DNA of 64,000 bases, from positions 3,635,581-3,699,580 of the forward strand of contig NC_052355.1 in the NCBI RefSeq assembly GCF_009727055.1, in the 5' to 3' direction. Positions within the stretch are counted from its first letter, which is position 1. Each line of letters starts with the position of its first letter. Positions 46,530 through 58,599 of this stretch are shown piece by piece. The DNA is from Benincasa hispida (taxonomy: Eukaryota > Streptophyta > Magnoliopsida > Cucurbitales > Cucurbitaceae). The notes under the pieces are model-generated. The model searched no databases and was not told where the DNA came from. It saw only the letters and a list, made by a program, of their open reading frames with translations. A program made the translations under genes and the position numbers.

Positions 46530-49500
46530 ATGGAGTGTGAAAAAGAAGTAGGAAATGCAACATATATAATTCTAATAAGTGGAGTGAGCAAAGGATTAGG
46601 AAGAGCTCTAGCATTGGAGTTTGCAAAGCTTGGCCATATTATTGTTGGTTGTTCTCGAAACCAAACCCAATTGGATTCACTTCAAGCTCACCTTTCTACC
46701 ATTTCTTCACTTAATCATGTCTTCCTCAATCTCGATGTGGTATGTAATATCTGTATTATATTTTCATCCTCAATTCTTATTTGATAATCATTTATTTTAT
46801 TCTTATTTTAATAAATATTTAGTTTTTATAAACGTGTCGGTTATCTCACCATTTTTTATTTAAATATTTGAATTCTTAACCAATTTCTAAAAATAAATAT
46901 AAGTTTTTCATAACCTTCTTTTTTAATGAGAAAAATAATACAGTTTTGGTCCATGTATTGGAAAGAATATGTGTATTTTGGTCAGTGATGTTTTAAATTG
47001 GTTATTTAATCATCGAATCTTTAAGAACAAGCTTACCAAACACTAACATAACTATTAAATTTAAATGAAAATATGGTAGATGAGTTGATACACATAAATA
47101 TTATCTAAATCCCTAGTTAAACAAACAACAAATTACCCCATTTTGCATTTGGATCAAATTGGGCCTAAGGATGAAGAGAGAGGAGAGCGAACATGAGGAC
47201 AACAAGGGATTCGAGAAAAGGATGGAGAAAAAGAAAGCATTTAATAATTCTTTTGGCAAAGGGAAATTCACATATTCTTAAAAAGTCAGGGATTAAGAAG
47301 GTTTTTTTTTTTTTTCATTTTTTAATTTTGAAAAATTGACTTTGATTTTGAAAGTATTTCTAAAATTTACGTAAGAAAACATAAAGTAATGTTATAGGCT
47401 TAATTTTCAAAAATAAAAAACCAACAATCAAATGGTAACCAAAACGCGGCCTTCAAAATAGGTATAGTACTACTTTGTTCCCTATACTTTCGAAATTATT
47501 TTATTTTGGTTGTTGTACTTTTAAAATGTTTATTTTCGCCCCAATACTTTCAACTATTTTAGTTCTATTTAGTCCATACGCATTTTTAAAAGGTGGTCAT
47601 TTTAGTCTCTTAAAAAATGAAATAAAAATGAGAATGAAAGGAAAAAAAAAATTTTAATATTGAGAAATACAAAGGCCAAAGAACAATGTATAAAAATTAA
47701 AACGAACGTATGAAAACTTAGAGATCAAAATATAAAATGAAATAATATAAGTGCGATACATGTATTATTGTTTTGTAGTGCTCAAATGAGGGTGTGAAAG
47801 AGATGGCACAAACTGTGTTACAGAAAGTGGGCTGTCCTCATATTATTGGTAATTATTGTCTTTTTTGATTTATAATTAATTAATGAAATAATGAGATGAT
47901 TTACTTATAATTGTATTTTGTACAGTAAACAATGCAGGTGTGATTAATGAAAGCATGAAGATGTGGAAGTGTTGTGTTAAAGAGTTTGATAATGTGATTG
48001 ACACAAATATAAAAGGAACAGCAAATATGTTACGTCATTTCATTCCTCTCATGATTTCCAACAATAATCAAGGAATTATTGTTAATATGTCTTCCATTTA
48101 TGGAAGAACTCCAGGTCCTATGGTATGTAAACCCTTTAATTTCACTAATTACTTTCGTTATTTTTCATATATAAATTAACAAGGTTCAAAATCTATTACA
48201 TCCAAAGATAAGTTTTACTAATATTTTGTAAAATATTAGCAAACCATACATATAAATAGAGATGTCCAATTTTCCACAGAGACGGGACCTCATCTGAATG
48301 AGGCAGAGATTCCCAGATTAGGTGAGGAATGAGGGAGGGAGTGAGGGGAACAATTCCACGTGAGATCAACGGGGACGGAGACGGAAAATGTATTCCCCGT
48401 CCTTGCCCCCGCCCCGTTCCCTGTCCCCACCCCGATTAGTTTCTACCTATTTATTTAGTATAGTTATGCAATGTTATGTTATTATTATTGTTATATAAAT
48501 ATTATATTTAAATTTCAAATTTGACTATTTATTGGAAAAGAAATTGAATATGTTTAAATTGAATATTTAAATTTAGATTATAAATATGTGAATAATTTGA
48601 TTTATATTTATTTCTTCTACAACCAAAATTTTATTAGCTTTTTTAAACCAAAATTTGAGTAGTTTATCTTTAAATTCAAATTGTCATGTAAAACTAACCA
48701 TAATAAACAATTTAATTAGAAAGTTAATTATTTAATTAAAATTTGCTCATATTAGTGATTTAAATTAATTGGTTTTTATAAAAAAGTAACGGAAAAAATT
48801 CTCCATAGGGAACCCGATCCCCGCAAATTCCCCGCGGGGAATCCCCGTCCCGATCCCCTATGCAATTTCACGGGATGGAGAATGAAATGAGAAACGGAGA
48901 TGGGGATGGGAAATGGCATCCCCGGCCCTGTGGACATCTGGCCTCTCATTATACCATTGTGAAGATATGTGGAGTGTCGTTATCCTAATATATAAAGGGT
49001 TTCTTATCTTTGATTCTTAAATTAGTTTAAGAACTCCCGTTCTAAAAACAAGAAAAAGCGCGTTGGCATGGAAAACTCACACACATGGCGGATTATGTGC
49101 TCCTCCGGCCTACTTCTCTAATTCGGTCTTATTTCAATGTTTAAGTTAGTACAACGAGTATTTAACTCAACTAATTAAGTACAAAGAGAGTTAGAGTTAC
49201 TCGACTTGAGGTTGTCAATATGGAGCTATTTATAAGACCCTCCCTCAAAACAACTTGGTATTACATGTAATGCCAACAGTGTCTGAATGAGAGTAACCTT
49301 CGAGGTTGTAGGGTGCTAGTAATGAGCTCGATTATGTTATTTCACTTTTGGTAGAACTTTACGAGCTAAACTAGTTCGATCCAAAACTTGAGGGTTTTTT
49401 ACTCTCTTTGGGGATGTGTCGTTCTCCTCGACAACCCTTTGTTTCTATTTGGATTTGGGCTTATCCTTGGGCTGAATGTTCAAGGAAATTCATTTGCTTT

Positions 49501-52022
49501 ATAAGAAACTACTCATGGAAGAGAGCTAGCTTTTTGAGTAACATTCTCTTTCCTAATATTGAATTCTTCCACTTGACCAATCTTTTGTATGATATTGACA
49601 TGATTGTATTTTGTAGGTTTCAGCATATTGTAGCTCAAAATGGGCAATTGAAGGGTTAACCAAATCAATAGCCAAAGAGGTACCAAATGGAATAACAATT
49701 GTGGCATTAGATCCTGGGATTATTAACACAGACATGCTTGCTTCTCATATTGGTCCTCTAGCTTCTGCATATCAAACTTCTCAAGAATGGTATCATTCTA
49801 CTAATTTATTTTCATACTTTGCAGTTCCAGTGAATAAATAAAATAACTTAAGATCCATTTGATAACCATTTCGTTTTTTATTTTTAGTTTTTTTGAAAAT
49901 TATATATATTTTCTCTCAATTTCTTACAATAGTTTGCATCTTTCTTTAATACAAAAGTTAAATTCTTAGCCAATTTTATTTAAAAAAATCAAGTTTTTAA
50001 AAGTTGTTTTTTTTAATTTTCAATTTTTGGTTTGATTTTTAAATACATTGGTAAAAAATAGGTAACAAATCTAGACATTTAGAGGTGGAATTAGTGTTTA
50101 TATGCTTAATTTTTTTTTTTTTTTTTAAAAAAAAAAAGTAAGGCTCCATTTGGTATCTATTTTGTTTTTAGTTTTTATTTTTGAAAATTAAGCATATGGA
50201 CCTTCCACCTTCAAAATTCTTCATTTGTTATCTACTTTTCACCAATTGTGTAAAAAACCAAGCTAAATGTTTAGAACTAAAAAAGTTGTTTCAAAAAGTT
50301 GTTTTTGTTTTTGGAATTTGATTAAGAATTCAATTATTATATTTGAAAAAGATGTAAATCATTGTAAGAAATGTGAATGAAATAGGCTAAATTTTCAAAA
50401 ACAAAAACAAAAAAAAACTAAATGGTTATCAAATGGAGACTAAAATAGTTATCAAAGGAAGCCTTAAAAAACAAAAAGTCTTTCATTGAGTAATATAGGT
50501 TGGATTTTAGTTTTCTTTCTTCGTTTTTATTGAAAACTTTCTTACGTTATTTAGGAGAGTATATTATTTGATCACTTAACCTTGAGATTTAACGGAAACT
50601 ATAAAGATTTAAGGCGACATTTACTAAACTGTAATGATAATCAGTGTAAACGTAATGAAATTTTATTTATGGATCAATTGTAATGAGCTTGAATCATAAA
50701 TCTAATTAGATTAATTTTGATTGCACTTACTTAAAATTATAAACAACACCAAAAAATAATTAAATAGACTCACTTTTTCATTTCCATTGATCAATTACGT
50801 TTCCAGTAGGGCAAAAGTGCCCTAAATTCAGAGACATGTTTCTCTTGGAATACGGTAGCATACTTTTTGCTTTAAGTTATTTTTTTATGAAAAATATATA
50901 TTTTTATCTATAAATTTTGAGTTTTCACTTACGGCCGTAGGACCTAAAGATCTCATACTTAATATAATTTTTAGGTTTTGTTTTTAATTTAGTTCTCAAA
51001 GATTTTAAAGGAACAAAACTCAAACATCAAGAGTAAATGTGTAATATTTTGAAATTTAGAGATCAAATAAAAACTAGATCCAAAACTTAAAAACCAGCAA
51101 TAATTTTTTTTTCCTCTTTTTCATTATTTTTTATTATTTTTTTAAAAAAAAAATAAATTTGAATGTTCCTATAATTAATAAATTCGTGGAGCACATGAAT
51201 TTTTTTGCAAGTAATTAGAACAAGAAAAGTATGCGTTGTTTATTACCTAATTTATCTTTTTAGAATATTATTTCTTGTTTTTTTTTTTTTTTTTATTTGA
51301 TTCTAGGAATTTCTAGTTTTTGTGGTAAACTAAAATTTATTTACATTTTAAAATGGGCGGTGAATATGTTTTTTTTTGTTTTTTGTTTTTTTAAGCATAT
51401 GAAGGAGCGAGAGGTTGAACCTCTAATTTAAAAATTGATAGTATAAATTTATGTCAGTTAAACCATGTTTAAGTTGTAGATATAATTCCAAAAATATATG
51501 TATATAAATATATAGTAATTATTTTAAATGATAAAATTGCTGAAAATATTTACAAGTATAACAAAATGTTATTATCTTCAGTAATAGACCGCAATAGACT
51601 TCGATAGACGTTTATATTGACACTGATAGATGTCGATAGACTACAGATGTCTATTGTGAGTTATTACTGATAGACGGTAAATCTTTACTATATTTATAAA
51701 TAAGTTAGTTCATTTACATTTATTTGAAAACAATTACCATTATGCATTTTGAATTTGAAAGATTTTTAAATAAATGGTATATGTTAAGAACAAATAAAGA
51801 ATATACTCAAATGACTAGTTCATCATGCTTTAAACATATCTAATAATTGATATGAAGTTGTTTCTTATGCTTGAAACACATATCATATATATCACAATTA
51901 ATTTATTAAATTTTGTTAGGGCTACAAAGGCAGCTTCTATGATTCTCAACATTTCAAGTGCTGATAATGGTGCATCTCTCACTGTTGATGATCCTGGTAT
52001 TCTTCCTATCATAAAAGGATGA
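46530..52022 (+). CDS. Short-chain dehydrogenase/reductase, NADPH-dependent pterin aldehyde reductase-like (5 exons)
   Basis: Exons 46530-46739, 47779-47848, 47926-48122, 49617-49789, 51920-52022; 753 nt, 250 residues, all introns GT..AG and phases consistent. A Rossmann fold: cofactor loop SGVSKGLG (17-24; Ser replaces the usual Thr), NNAG (95-98), Asn121 (DTNIKG), Ser150 (NMSSIYG), Tyr163 and Lys167 (YCSSK). The catalytic tetrad is complete. The closest family I recognise is plant NADPH-dependent pterin aldehyde reductase, which reduces pterin aldehydes in folate salvage in the cytosol: GVSKGLGRALA, RHFIPLM, SKWAIEGL, DNGASLTV. I chose ATG 46530, which gives MECEKEV; an upstream in-frame GTG is unlikely. 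No frame damage. Substrate is inferred from family likeness only. Confidence 0.93.
46740..47778 (+). other. Intron 1 of the SDR gene
   Basis: GTATGT...TTTTGTAG, 1039 bp. Contains two stretches of the dispersed plant repeat with 'tttggtcc...tatactttc' phrasing (about 46930-47060 and 47455-47720: ttgttccctatactttc, ccccaatactttcaac, tttagtcc). Confidence 0.7.
47849..47925 (+). other. Intron 2 of the SDR gene
   Basis: GTAATT...TGTACAG, 77 bp, splitting a Val codon just before NNAG. Confidence 0.9.
48123..49616 (+). other. Intron 3 of the SDR gene
   Basis: GTATGT...TTTTGTAG, 1494 bp, phase 0 between the catalytic Ser and Tyr exons. Contains a G/C-ended inverted-repeat element (48260-48939). The rest (48940-49616) holds no recognisable gene. 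Several short ORFs in it are not supported. Confidence 0.85.
48260..48939. mobile_element. Inverted-repeat element with GGGGATCCCC-rich ends (intron 3)
   Basis: Perfect 9-bp terminal repeats AGATGTCCA/TGGACATCT. Subterminal arms rich in CCCCGTCC / GGGGAATCCCCG alternate with an AT-rich 300-bp core. 680 bp, no ORF. I find no clear target duplication, so the superfamily is open (MITE-like). Confidence 0.55.
50143..50463. mobile_element. MITE-like repeat in intron 4
   Basis: Left end GGCTCCATTTGGTATCTATTTTG; right end in complement GGCTTCCTTTGATAACTATTTT. Same GGnTCC-TTTGATAAC style as the repeat at 49850 (gatccatttgataacc) and the larger element at 44761. TAA/TTA flanks are present but not a clean direct duplication. 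Confidence 0.5.
51581..51677. repeat. Clustered TATCAxTGATAGA-type inverted repeats
   Basis: Several copies of AATAGAC, GATAGAC and their complements, e.g. ACTGATAGATGTCGATAGACT, CAGATGTCTATTG, TTACTGATAGACGG. Short-arm inverted repeats of this style also occur at 43735-43795. Confidence 0.55.
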
Positions 52023-53383
52023 TCCTTGTATTCTAGTGAGGTGAATTCTTATAAATTCCAAATTACTCGGTAATATTTGAAAATTTCCCATATGTTTTTC
52101 CTTGCTTATACTATGAGACGTTTATTACTGTTATTTTTCGAGACAATAATGTTGTGTGACTATCGATTATAATGTGGAAAGTACTTTTGATACTACGTTT
52201 TTACCTTATTAATTGTCGTGACGCTATTGAGAAAAGAATTAAATGTATCTTTCTCCTCTATAACATATTATTGAATAGTCCTCACCTCATGACCCATATA
52301 AAATGTGCCATTATTTCACTATGCACCTACTTAATTATTTGATAACTTTTTTTACTACTTGTTCGTATTAGTATTCAATCTTCCATGTTGTTTCATAATT
52401 TTATTTTTGTGTTTCAATCAAGTGGTATTTTGTGCATATAATTAGGTTGAATTACAAACTAGTGCCTTGAGACTAATTTGACACTTTATGAATTAGTCAA
52501 AATTTGTAAATTGTCAATTGAATTTTGTAACTAAACTTTAATGATCAATAATTAATTGCATAGCATGAGACATATTTGTGTGAATGGTTTGACAAGCGAG
52601 CACTTCAATATCTTATTGTTCGAGTGTAAGTTTTAATTTCATGATTATAGAATAGAATCCTAATATCGTATAAAATATTAATGGGCAAGATCTTTGAACT
52701 AGATGATTTTCACAATAACATACCTTCAGTCCATGATAATGTTCTTCTAAAGGATTGAAATTAGGTTTCTTGATGAGGAGAAAAGAACTACTTAATGCAG
52801 TAGAGAGAGAACCAATCCTTAGGGTTTTATCTTTATAAAGACACCTCCCGTTTAATTAAGGAATTATTATTTAATTAATCTATGAATTATCTTTTACTTA
52901 ATTGGGTCAATAAAATGATAGTCCCAAAAGATAAAATAGGGAATAATGTACATGGACCACATTAACGATATTATTAAATTTAAAATAAATCTAATGTTCT
53001 CCTACTTGACCTATTTAACATTATTTACCATATATGTTCATAAACATAATGGGCAGAGAAGATAAAACTTTTTATATTCATATTATGATATCAATGTCAA
53101 GTCAAAGAAACTATTATCAGATCATGGCATGGACTTCCCCCATGTCCACCTCAGGTTGTAAGTCCTCTAACATTTCTTCTATTTTTGATTGGTTTTCCTA
53201 TAATTCTAATCAGTCTCTTCCTCACTTGCTCTTTATCTCCTCTTTTCTTATCGGGGTCACCACTTTTCCCTGTTAATCTCTACAAAAAAAAAAAAAAAAT
53301 AAATAAATAAATTGAAGCCGGGGACTTCTAGAAACTCACGCACACTAAATAGAATTCAAAAATTGACTAAAATAGTTGCTAAG
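52023..53383. other. Intergenic DNA downstream of the SDR gene
   Basis: 3' UTR of the SDR gene, then AT-rich DNA. Around 52730-53280 a weak TTCTCCTACTTGACC phrase (~52997) recalls a minus-strand copia PPT but has no pol beside it. An A run (53284-53299) follows. Nothing else supported. Confidence 0.4.
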
Positions 53384-54244
53384 ATTTTCGATAATTGCGC
53401 CAATTTATTCGAGGCCTATTAGGATCCAAAATAAATAAAATTTTACCACTCTCACGAGCTTGTAGGCTATTGAGGATGAGTCATCTCCACAGGGAACCTT
53501 GAGATATTTTAGCTAATTTATGAATTCGAATGGTCACAAGTGAAAATTAAATGGCATAAATGTAAAAATATAATTTAAGACATGAATTCGATTCAATTAA
53601 AGGATCTAGCCTTGGGATTCGAAATCCATTCATTCACTTGATTGATCATAGAACTTCTAAAATTATGTAATGCTTGCTAATTTAAATCTTTATTCCATGT
53701 GTTTAAGAAGGACCCAAGCTACATGTCCTGATGCATTGATTAATTTTTTTAATCAACCTAGATGTTCAACTAATTGGGTTCAATAGTACGCATATTAATT
53801 AAACACTTACATTAAGAAAGATAATCTAGTTAAGTCGATTAAATAAGTTGGATAGCAAAAATTATTAATCAATTCGTTCTTGAAATTTGTTAATCATGCA
53901 ATATGTTAGTGAAAGGATGGATCTAACAACCTAAAATACACACCCAAGTATGCTTTAACCCCTTTCCCATTGAGATAATGAAATACGAAGATACTCCTCA
54001 CTAGCAATCAATCAATATAATCAACGAGAGATGACCAAAAACCCACAAATTCAATGCAATAGAGAAATTAATACTTCATTCAAGAACAAGAAGGTATAAC
54101 CAAACATACAAGATGCATCATTATTATTTATTTATTAAAAAAATTTGCAATAGAAATGCTAAATTTGAACTTTAATGGAGGGATGTAATCTACATTGTTT
54201 GAGATTAAAATTTTCTGTTTAATGATGTTTTATTAGTATATTCA
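53384..54244 (-). repeat. Possible relic of a minus-strand Ty3 LTR
   Basis: On the minus strand TTGGCGCAATTATCGAAAA (53386-53404) looks like a decayed Asp-tRNA-type PBS. The sequence to its right holds AGGTTCCCTGTGGAGATGAC (~53490-53510), which recalls the CCTGTG(T)TCGA block near the 3' end of the other Athila LTRs. No LTR start or partner is seen. Tentative. Confidence 0.25.
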
Positions 54245-54399
54245 TGTAAGAACTTGAATTTTTATTATTTATTTCGAATTGTTTGAATAGAGGGATTAGA
54301 ATTCAAGAATTAATTAATTTTTTAAATTAATTTCAATTTAATTTTTCAAAATTAATTGAAGTTACATTTAATTTTGTGGTGAAAAAAATTGGATTATTT
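54245..54399 (+). repeat. Truncated 5' LTR of chromovirus-type element K
   Basis: Starts TGTAAGAACTTGAAT, aligning with the 3' LTR start TGTAACACCCTGAAT at 56144 and following it (TTTATTTCGAATTGTTTGAATAGAGGG) for ~155 bp before RNase H sequence begins. Preceded by ATTCA. Confidence 0.75.
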
Positions 54400-56143
54400 T
54401 TACACGTGATTTGGAATTGGTAATAATGGTGTTTGCTTTAAAGATTTGGAGAAATTATTTATATGGGGAGAAGATATGAATTTTCACAGACCATAAGAGC
54501 TTGAAATATTTTTTCACTCCGAAGGAGTTAAATATGAGACAAGGTAGACGACTAGAGTTAGTGAAGGATTATGATTATGTGATTATGTATCATCTAGGAA
54601 AAATGAATGTAGTGGCAAATGCTCTAAGTAGGAAGAGAACCCATTCAGTTGTCCTGATTACCAGGCAAACTCATCTATGCAAGGATCTTCAATGGGCTGA
54701 GATTGCAGTAGCAGTGAGAGAAGTCACTGCATAGTTGACATAGTTGACGGTGCAACTAACTTTAAGACAGAAGATTATAGGTGTGCAATAAGGCGACCCT
54801 TACCTTGTTGGGAAATTTCGCAAGGTGAAGTGAGGGCAGAGTGGTGAGTACTCAATATCTTCAGATAATGGTCTCCATTATCATGGACGCTTACTTGCAG
54901 ACAGTGACCTTAAGAATGAGTTATTCTTCGAATCTCATAGTTCTCCATTTTCGATACATTTTGGCACTACTAAGATGTACCAAGACTTAAAACGTTGTTA
55001 CTGGTATAATGACATAAAAAAAGAGATAGTGGAGTTTGTTAGTAAGTGCTTAGTGTGTCAGCAAGTGAAAGCTTCGAGATAGAAGCTGACAGGCTTGTTG
55101 CAACCTTGAGTATACCAGAATGTAAGTGTGAGAATGTATCTATAGATTTCATTGTAGGGTTGCCCCAAATAGCAAAGGGCCTCACCATGATTTGGGTTGT
55201 AGTAAACACATTTCATTTTGGAAAAGTCTACTTTTTCGGTGAATAAGTGGAGGCAGTTATATATGAAAGAGGTGGTGAGGTTGCATGGAGTACTTATTTC
55301 TGTCATGTCTGACAGGGACCCTCGCTTTACATCTAGTTTTTGAAAGAGTCTCCAGTCAGCGTTGGGTATTCGATTAGATTTTAGTACAACTTTTTCACCC
55401 ACAAATTGAAGGTCAAACTGAGCATTTGAACTAGACATTGGAGGATATGTTGTGTGCTTGTGCATTAGAGTTTTCAGGGAGTTTGAGACTCTCACCTGCA
55501 TTTGATGGAGTTCACTTATAATAACAGTTATCAAGCTACCATTGGCATGTTGCCGCTTGAGGCCCTATATGGGAAGAGTTGCAGGTCTCCTGTATGTTGG
55601 GACGAGGTTGGTGAATAGAAGTTGCTAGGACATGAGTTAGTGCATACCATGAATGAGGCAATATAAAATATTAGTGCATGCAAATAGCTCAATTTGAAAC
55701 TGATGACAAGGTGTTCTTAAAGGTGACACCTATGAAAGGTTTTTTGAGGTTCGGTAGAAAGGGAAAACTAAGTCCACGGTTTATTTGGCCTTTCGAGGTC
55801 TTGGAGCGTATTGGCCTTGTAGCTTATCAGTTGGCATTGTCACTGTCTCTCTCTTTAGTTCACAATGTTTTGCCATTTATCTACGTTGAAGAAGTATGTG
55901 ACAGATCCGCCCTATGTGGTGGACTTTGAACCATTACAGTTGAATGAGAACCTGAGTTACGAAGAGAAGTCTATTCAAATCTTGGCCTAGAAAGTGAAAC
56001 CGTTGCACAATAAAGAGACAACATTAGTGGAATAATCAGTTTGAGGAAGCAACATGGGAAGGGGAGGACGAGATAAGATCACAATATCCTAACTCTTTTA
56101 GGATTAAAACATTCAAAGATGAACGTTTCTTAAGAGGGAAGAA
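54400..56143 (+). pseudogene. Ty3 chromovirus-type pol remnant, element K
   Basis: Begins inside RT/RNase H: VFALKIWRNYLYG (with a stop soon after), [33 protein letters not shown] (54501-54650). Then integrase: the HHCC finger ending CLVCQQVKA, NVSIDFIVGLP, SDRDPRFT, FHPQ(I)[27 protein letters not shown]. The C-terminus has DDKVFLKVTPMKGFLRFGRKGKLSPRFI, a Tekay/Del-like linker, and ends FEEATWEGEDEIRSQYP. A purine run AGAGGGAAGAA (56133-56143) abuts the LTR. Stops and frameshifts throughout. Gag, protease and RT are deleted. Confidence 0.88.
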
Positions 56144-58272
56144 TGTAACACCCTGAATATTCATTTAATTTTCATTAATTTATTTCGAATTTTTTGGATA
56201 GAGGGATTAGAATTCAAGACTTAAGTAATTTTCTAAATTAATTCCAATTTAGTTATTTTGAATTAATTGGAGTTATATTTGGTTTTGTTGTTAAAAAAGT
56301 GGATTATTCTAATGAGATAATTCTATTTTCTATTAAGAGATGGAGAATTTAAAATATTTTGGAGGAAAAAATTGGAAGAGATTTGGGATATTGGGATTTG
56401 ATTTAATTTGGGTTAAATAATAAAAGATTTTGGATTGGAAAATTCTTATAAATAGAAAATTTTCAAAAATATTTACACTTTATAGGTAAAAGTTCCAAAA
56501 GTGGTTTGTACTTTAGAACCTTTTGCTATAAAATGTAAATATTTTTAGATATTTTTTTATATTTAAAAAGGATTTTTTTTCAAGAATTTAGAATTTAAGA
56601 GGGAAGGAGGATTTGGAGATAAAGGAGGAAAATGAAAATGAATAATTATATATATATATATAGAGGTTAATGTTTTATGTTCAAAGTACACTAATTCCTA
56701 GGTGGGCCCATGCACCAATTCACGGTGGAGCGTATCAAAATATGTTCAAAGTACACTAATTCCCGACCAGGCTCATGCAAGTATGCACCAATTCCTGGTC
56801 GAGCTCATGTAAAATATGTTCAATCAATTTCTTTTATACCCAGCGAAGACCCGGTGAAAACCGATGTAGTGATTTCAATCAATTTCCTTCATACTGTTGA
56901 AGCCCATTCGAGTATCTTAAACTTTTTGTATCCGATGAAGCTCGACCGAGAATTTTAACTCATTTTCTTTGTACCTGGTGATGCCCGACCGGGTCTCTTA
57001 AAAAAAATTATATATATATATTTTTTATAACTATATAAAAAAAAACAACCAAAACAATATAAATACAAGTACATGAATTCTAATATGGAAAACCAATTTT
57101 GGTGGATAATTTTTTGTATTGGAATGTGAAGAATTTTTTATCAATTAATTTTGGATAAATTAATTTTTTGTGAATAGATGTTTGTGGTGAATTAATTTGA
57201 TAGATTGGTTATTGAAATTAAATGTGAGAATTTAATAAGAGGCATAAGAATAATTGTACAATCAAAATTTCTCAAATTTGTTTTTTCAAAAATGGGTCAA
57301 AAATAAAAATAAAATTCCAAAAAAGTCATTTTTGTCCATTTTCCTTCTTTCATACGCGCAAGAACCCCCTGCCTTCCATTTTTCGCTTGCATCGCGTATG
57401 CCGAGAAGACCTTCACCGCCGCCTAAAAACTGAGCCGCTTGACCGTCCCTTTTCTCCGTTCGTCGCTTTGCACCGTCGAGCCATACCGCCGCTTGTGTTA
57501 GCCAGTTGTGTTCGCCTGAAGCCGCCGTTCCTTCGACCCAAAAATCTGACCGCGCCGCTTCTTCCTTTGTTTCACCATTGACGCAGCGTGCTGCTGTCCT
57601 CACGATTCTGACCGACGCCAGATCGTCGTTCAATTGCCATCGACTGCCACAATACGTCAGCCAGTCACTACTGTCAAGTTTTCTGGCCTTGTTCTCACTG
57701 GAAAATCTGATTTTGGCTAAGGTTGTTAAGTTTCTTTTGATTTCTTGGTTAAATCTTGAGTACCCACTAAGTTGCGTTAAATCTTGGCTTGTCCCTAAGG
57801 TTGGACCATCAAATTGGTTCTTTCTTGAAGTCTTTAAATGAAGTTCGTTATAGAGGGCAAACACAACGTTTGATTAGTTGTTAGAGAATTTTAGATCGAA
57901 TTTAAATTGGATGATGTAATTTGGGTGATTGAAACTTTTGGCTTTATTTGTAAGTTCTAAATATTGTTTATGACATAAAAAACTTGGTTCGCGATCTTTT
58001 TGAGCAAACAGGAGTTAGGATTGATTGAACTTGTTTGGACCAAATTTTAGTTAAAAAGTCTGTCTTTGTGTCAGGAATAAAATTTAAGGATTACTTTAAT
58101 AGTATGAGCATGATGTTATTTATTTTTTTTATATGAGTTAATTATTTTATAGCATTTACTTAGTCTTTTTCTTTTTTCTTTTTTTTGTAAATTCGTGAAT
58201 AGTATCGCTTTGAGGTGAATGCACGTTTATGGTAACGACCTAGTATAAGTCCTAAGAAGCTGAATCGTTACA
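56144..58272 (+). repeat. 3' LTR of chromovirus-type element K
   Basis: TGTAACACCCTGAATATTC to GAATCGTTACA, 2129 bp. TATAAATA at 56447-56454. An imperfect internal repeat array at 56679-57000 (TGTTCAAAGTACACTAATTC twice, GCACCAATTC twice, AATCAATTTCyTTyATAC twice, CCCGACCGGG/CTCGACCG). A GC-rich stretch at 57350-57700 produces long ORFs on both strands that I reject as genes. Confidence 0.8.
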
Positions 58273-58409
58273 TCGTGGAGAAAAATCTTCTTAAATTGAA
58301 ACAAAATATCAATTTGGCCATTCTAATGTGTGTGGCCATTTCTTTCAATTTTCCTATTTAGTTTGCGTCCACAAATCCTCTTTAAACGCATTTAATTTTA
58401 TCATTTAAT

Positions 58410-58440
<31 letters not shown>

Positions 58441-58599
58441 TTTATTATTATTATTATTATTATTTTAAAAAATTGTAATAAGACTAAATTTAAGTTTAAA
58501 GGAGGTATGTGAACTACATTGTTTGATATTAAAATTTTCTGTTTAATGTTGTTTTTTTTTTAAATATATTCATGCATTTTTTTTATTATCATTGTTTTT
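58273..58599. other. Intergenic DNA with (TAA)n/(TTA)n microsatellite
   Basis: 58411-58466 is an inverted pair of TAATAA and TTATTA runs. 58482-58580 is about 80% like 54164-54244 on the other side of element K (ACATTGTTTGAkATTAAAATTTTC). Confidence 0.6.

Larger units (their letters stand above)
49790..51919 (+). other. Intron 4 of the SDR gene
   Basis: GTATCA...TTGTTAG, 2130 bp, phase 2 in the Trp codon. Filled with MITE-like repeats (49850-50080, 50143-50463), AT-rich DNA and the inverted TATC/GATA cluster at 51581-51677. No ORF. Confidence 0.85.

Noticed and set aside
49408..49659. 83-residue ORF overlapping exon 4
   Set aside because: It reads through the 3' splice site of intron 3 in the wrong frame for the SDR protein.
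57286..57864. 192-residue minus-strand ORF and overlapping plus-strand ORFs
   Set aside because: They lie in the GC-rich leader part of LTR K, with no domain and both strands open.
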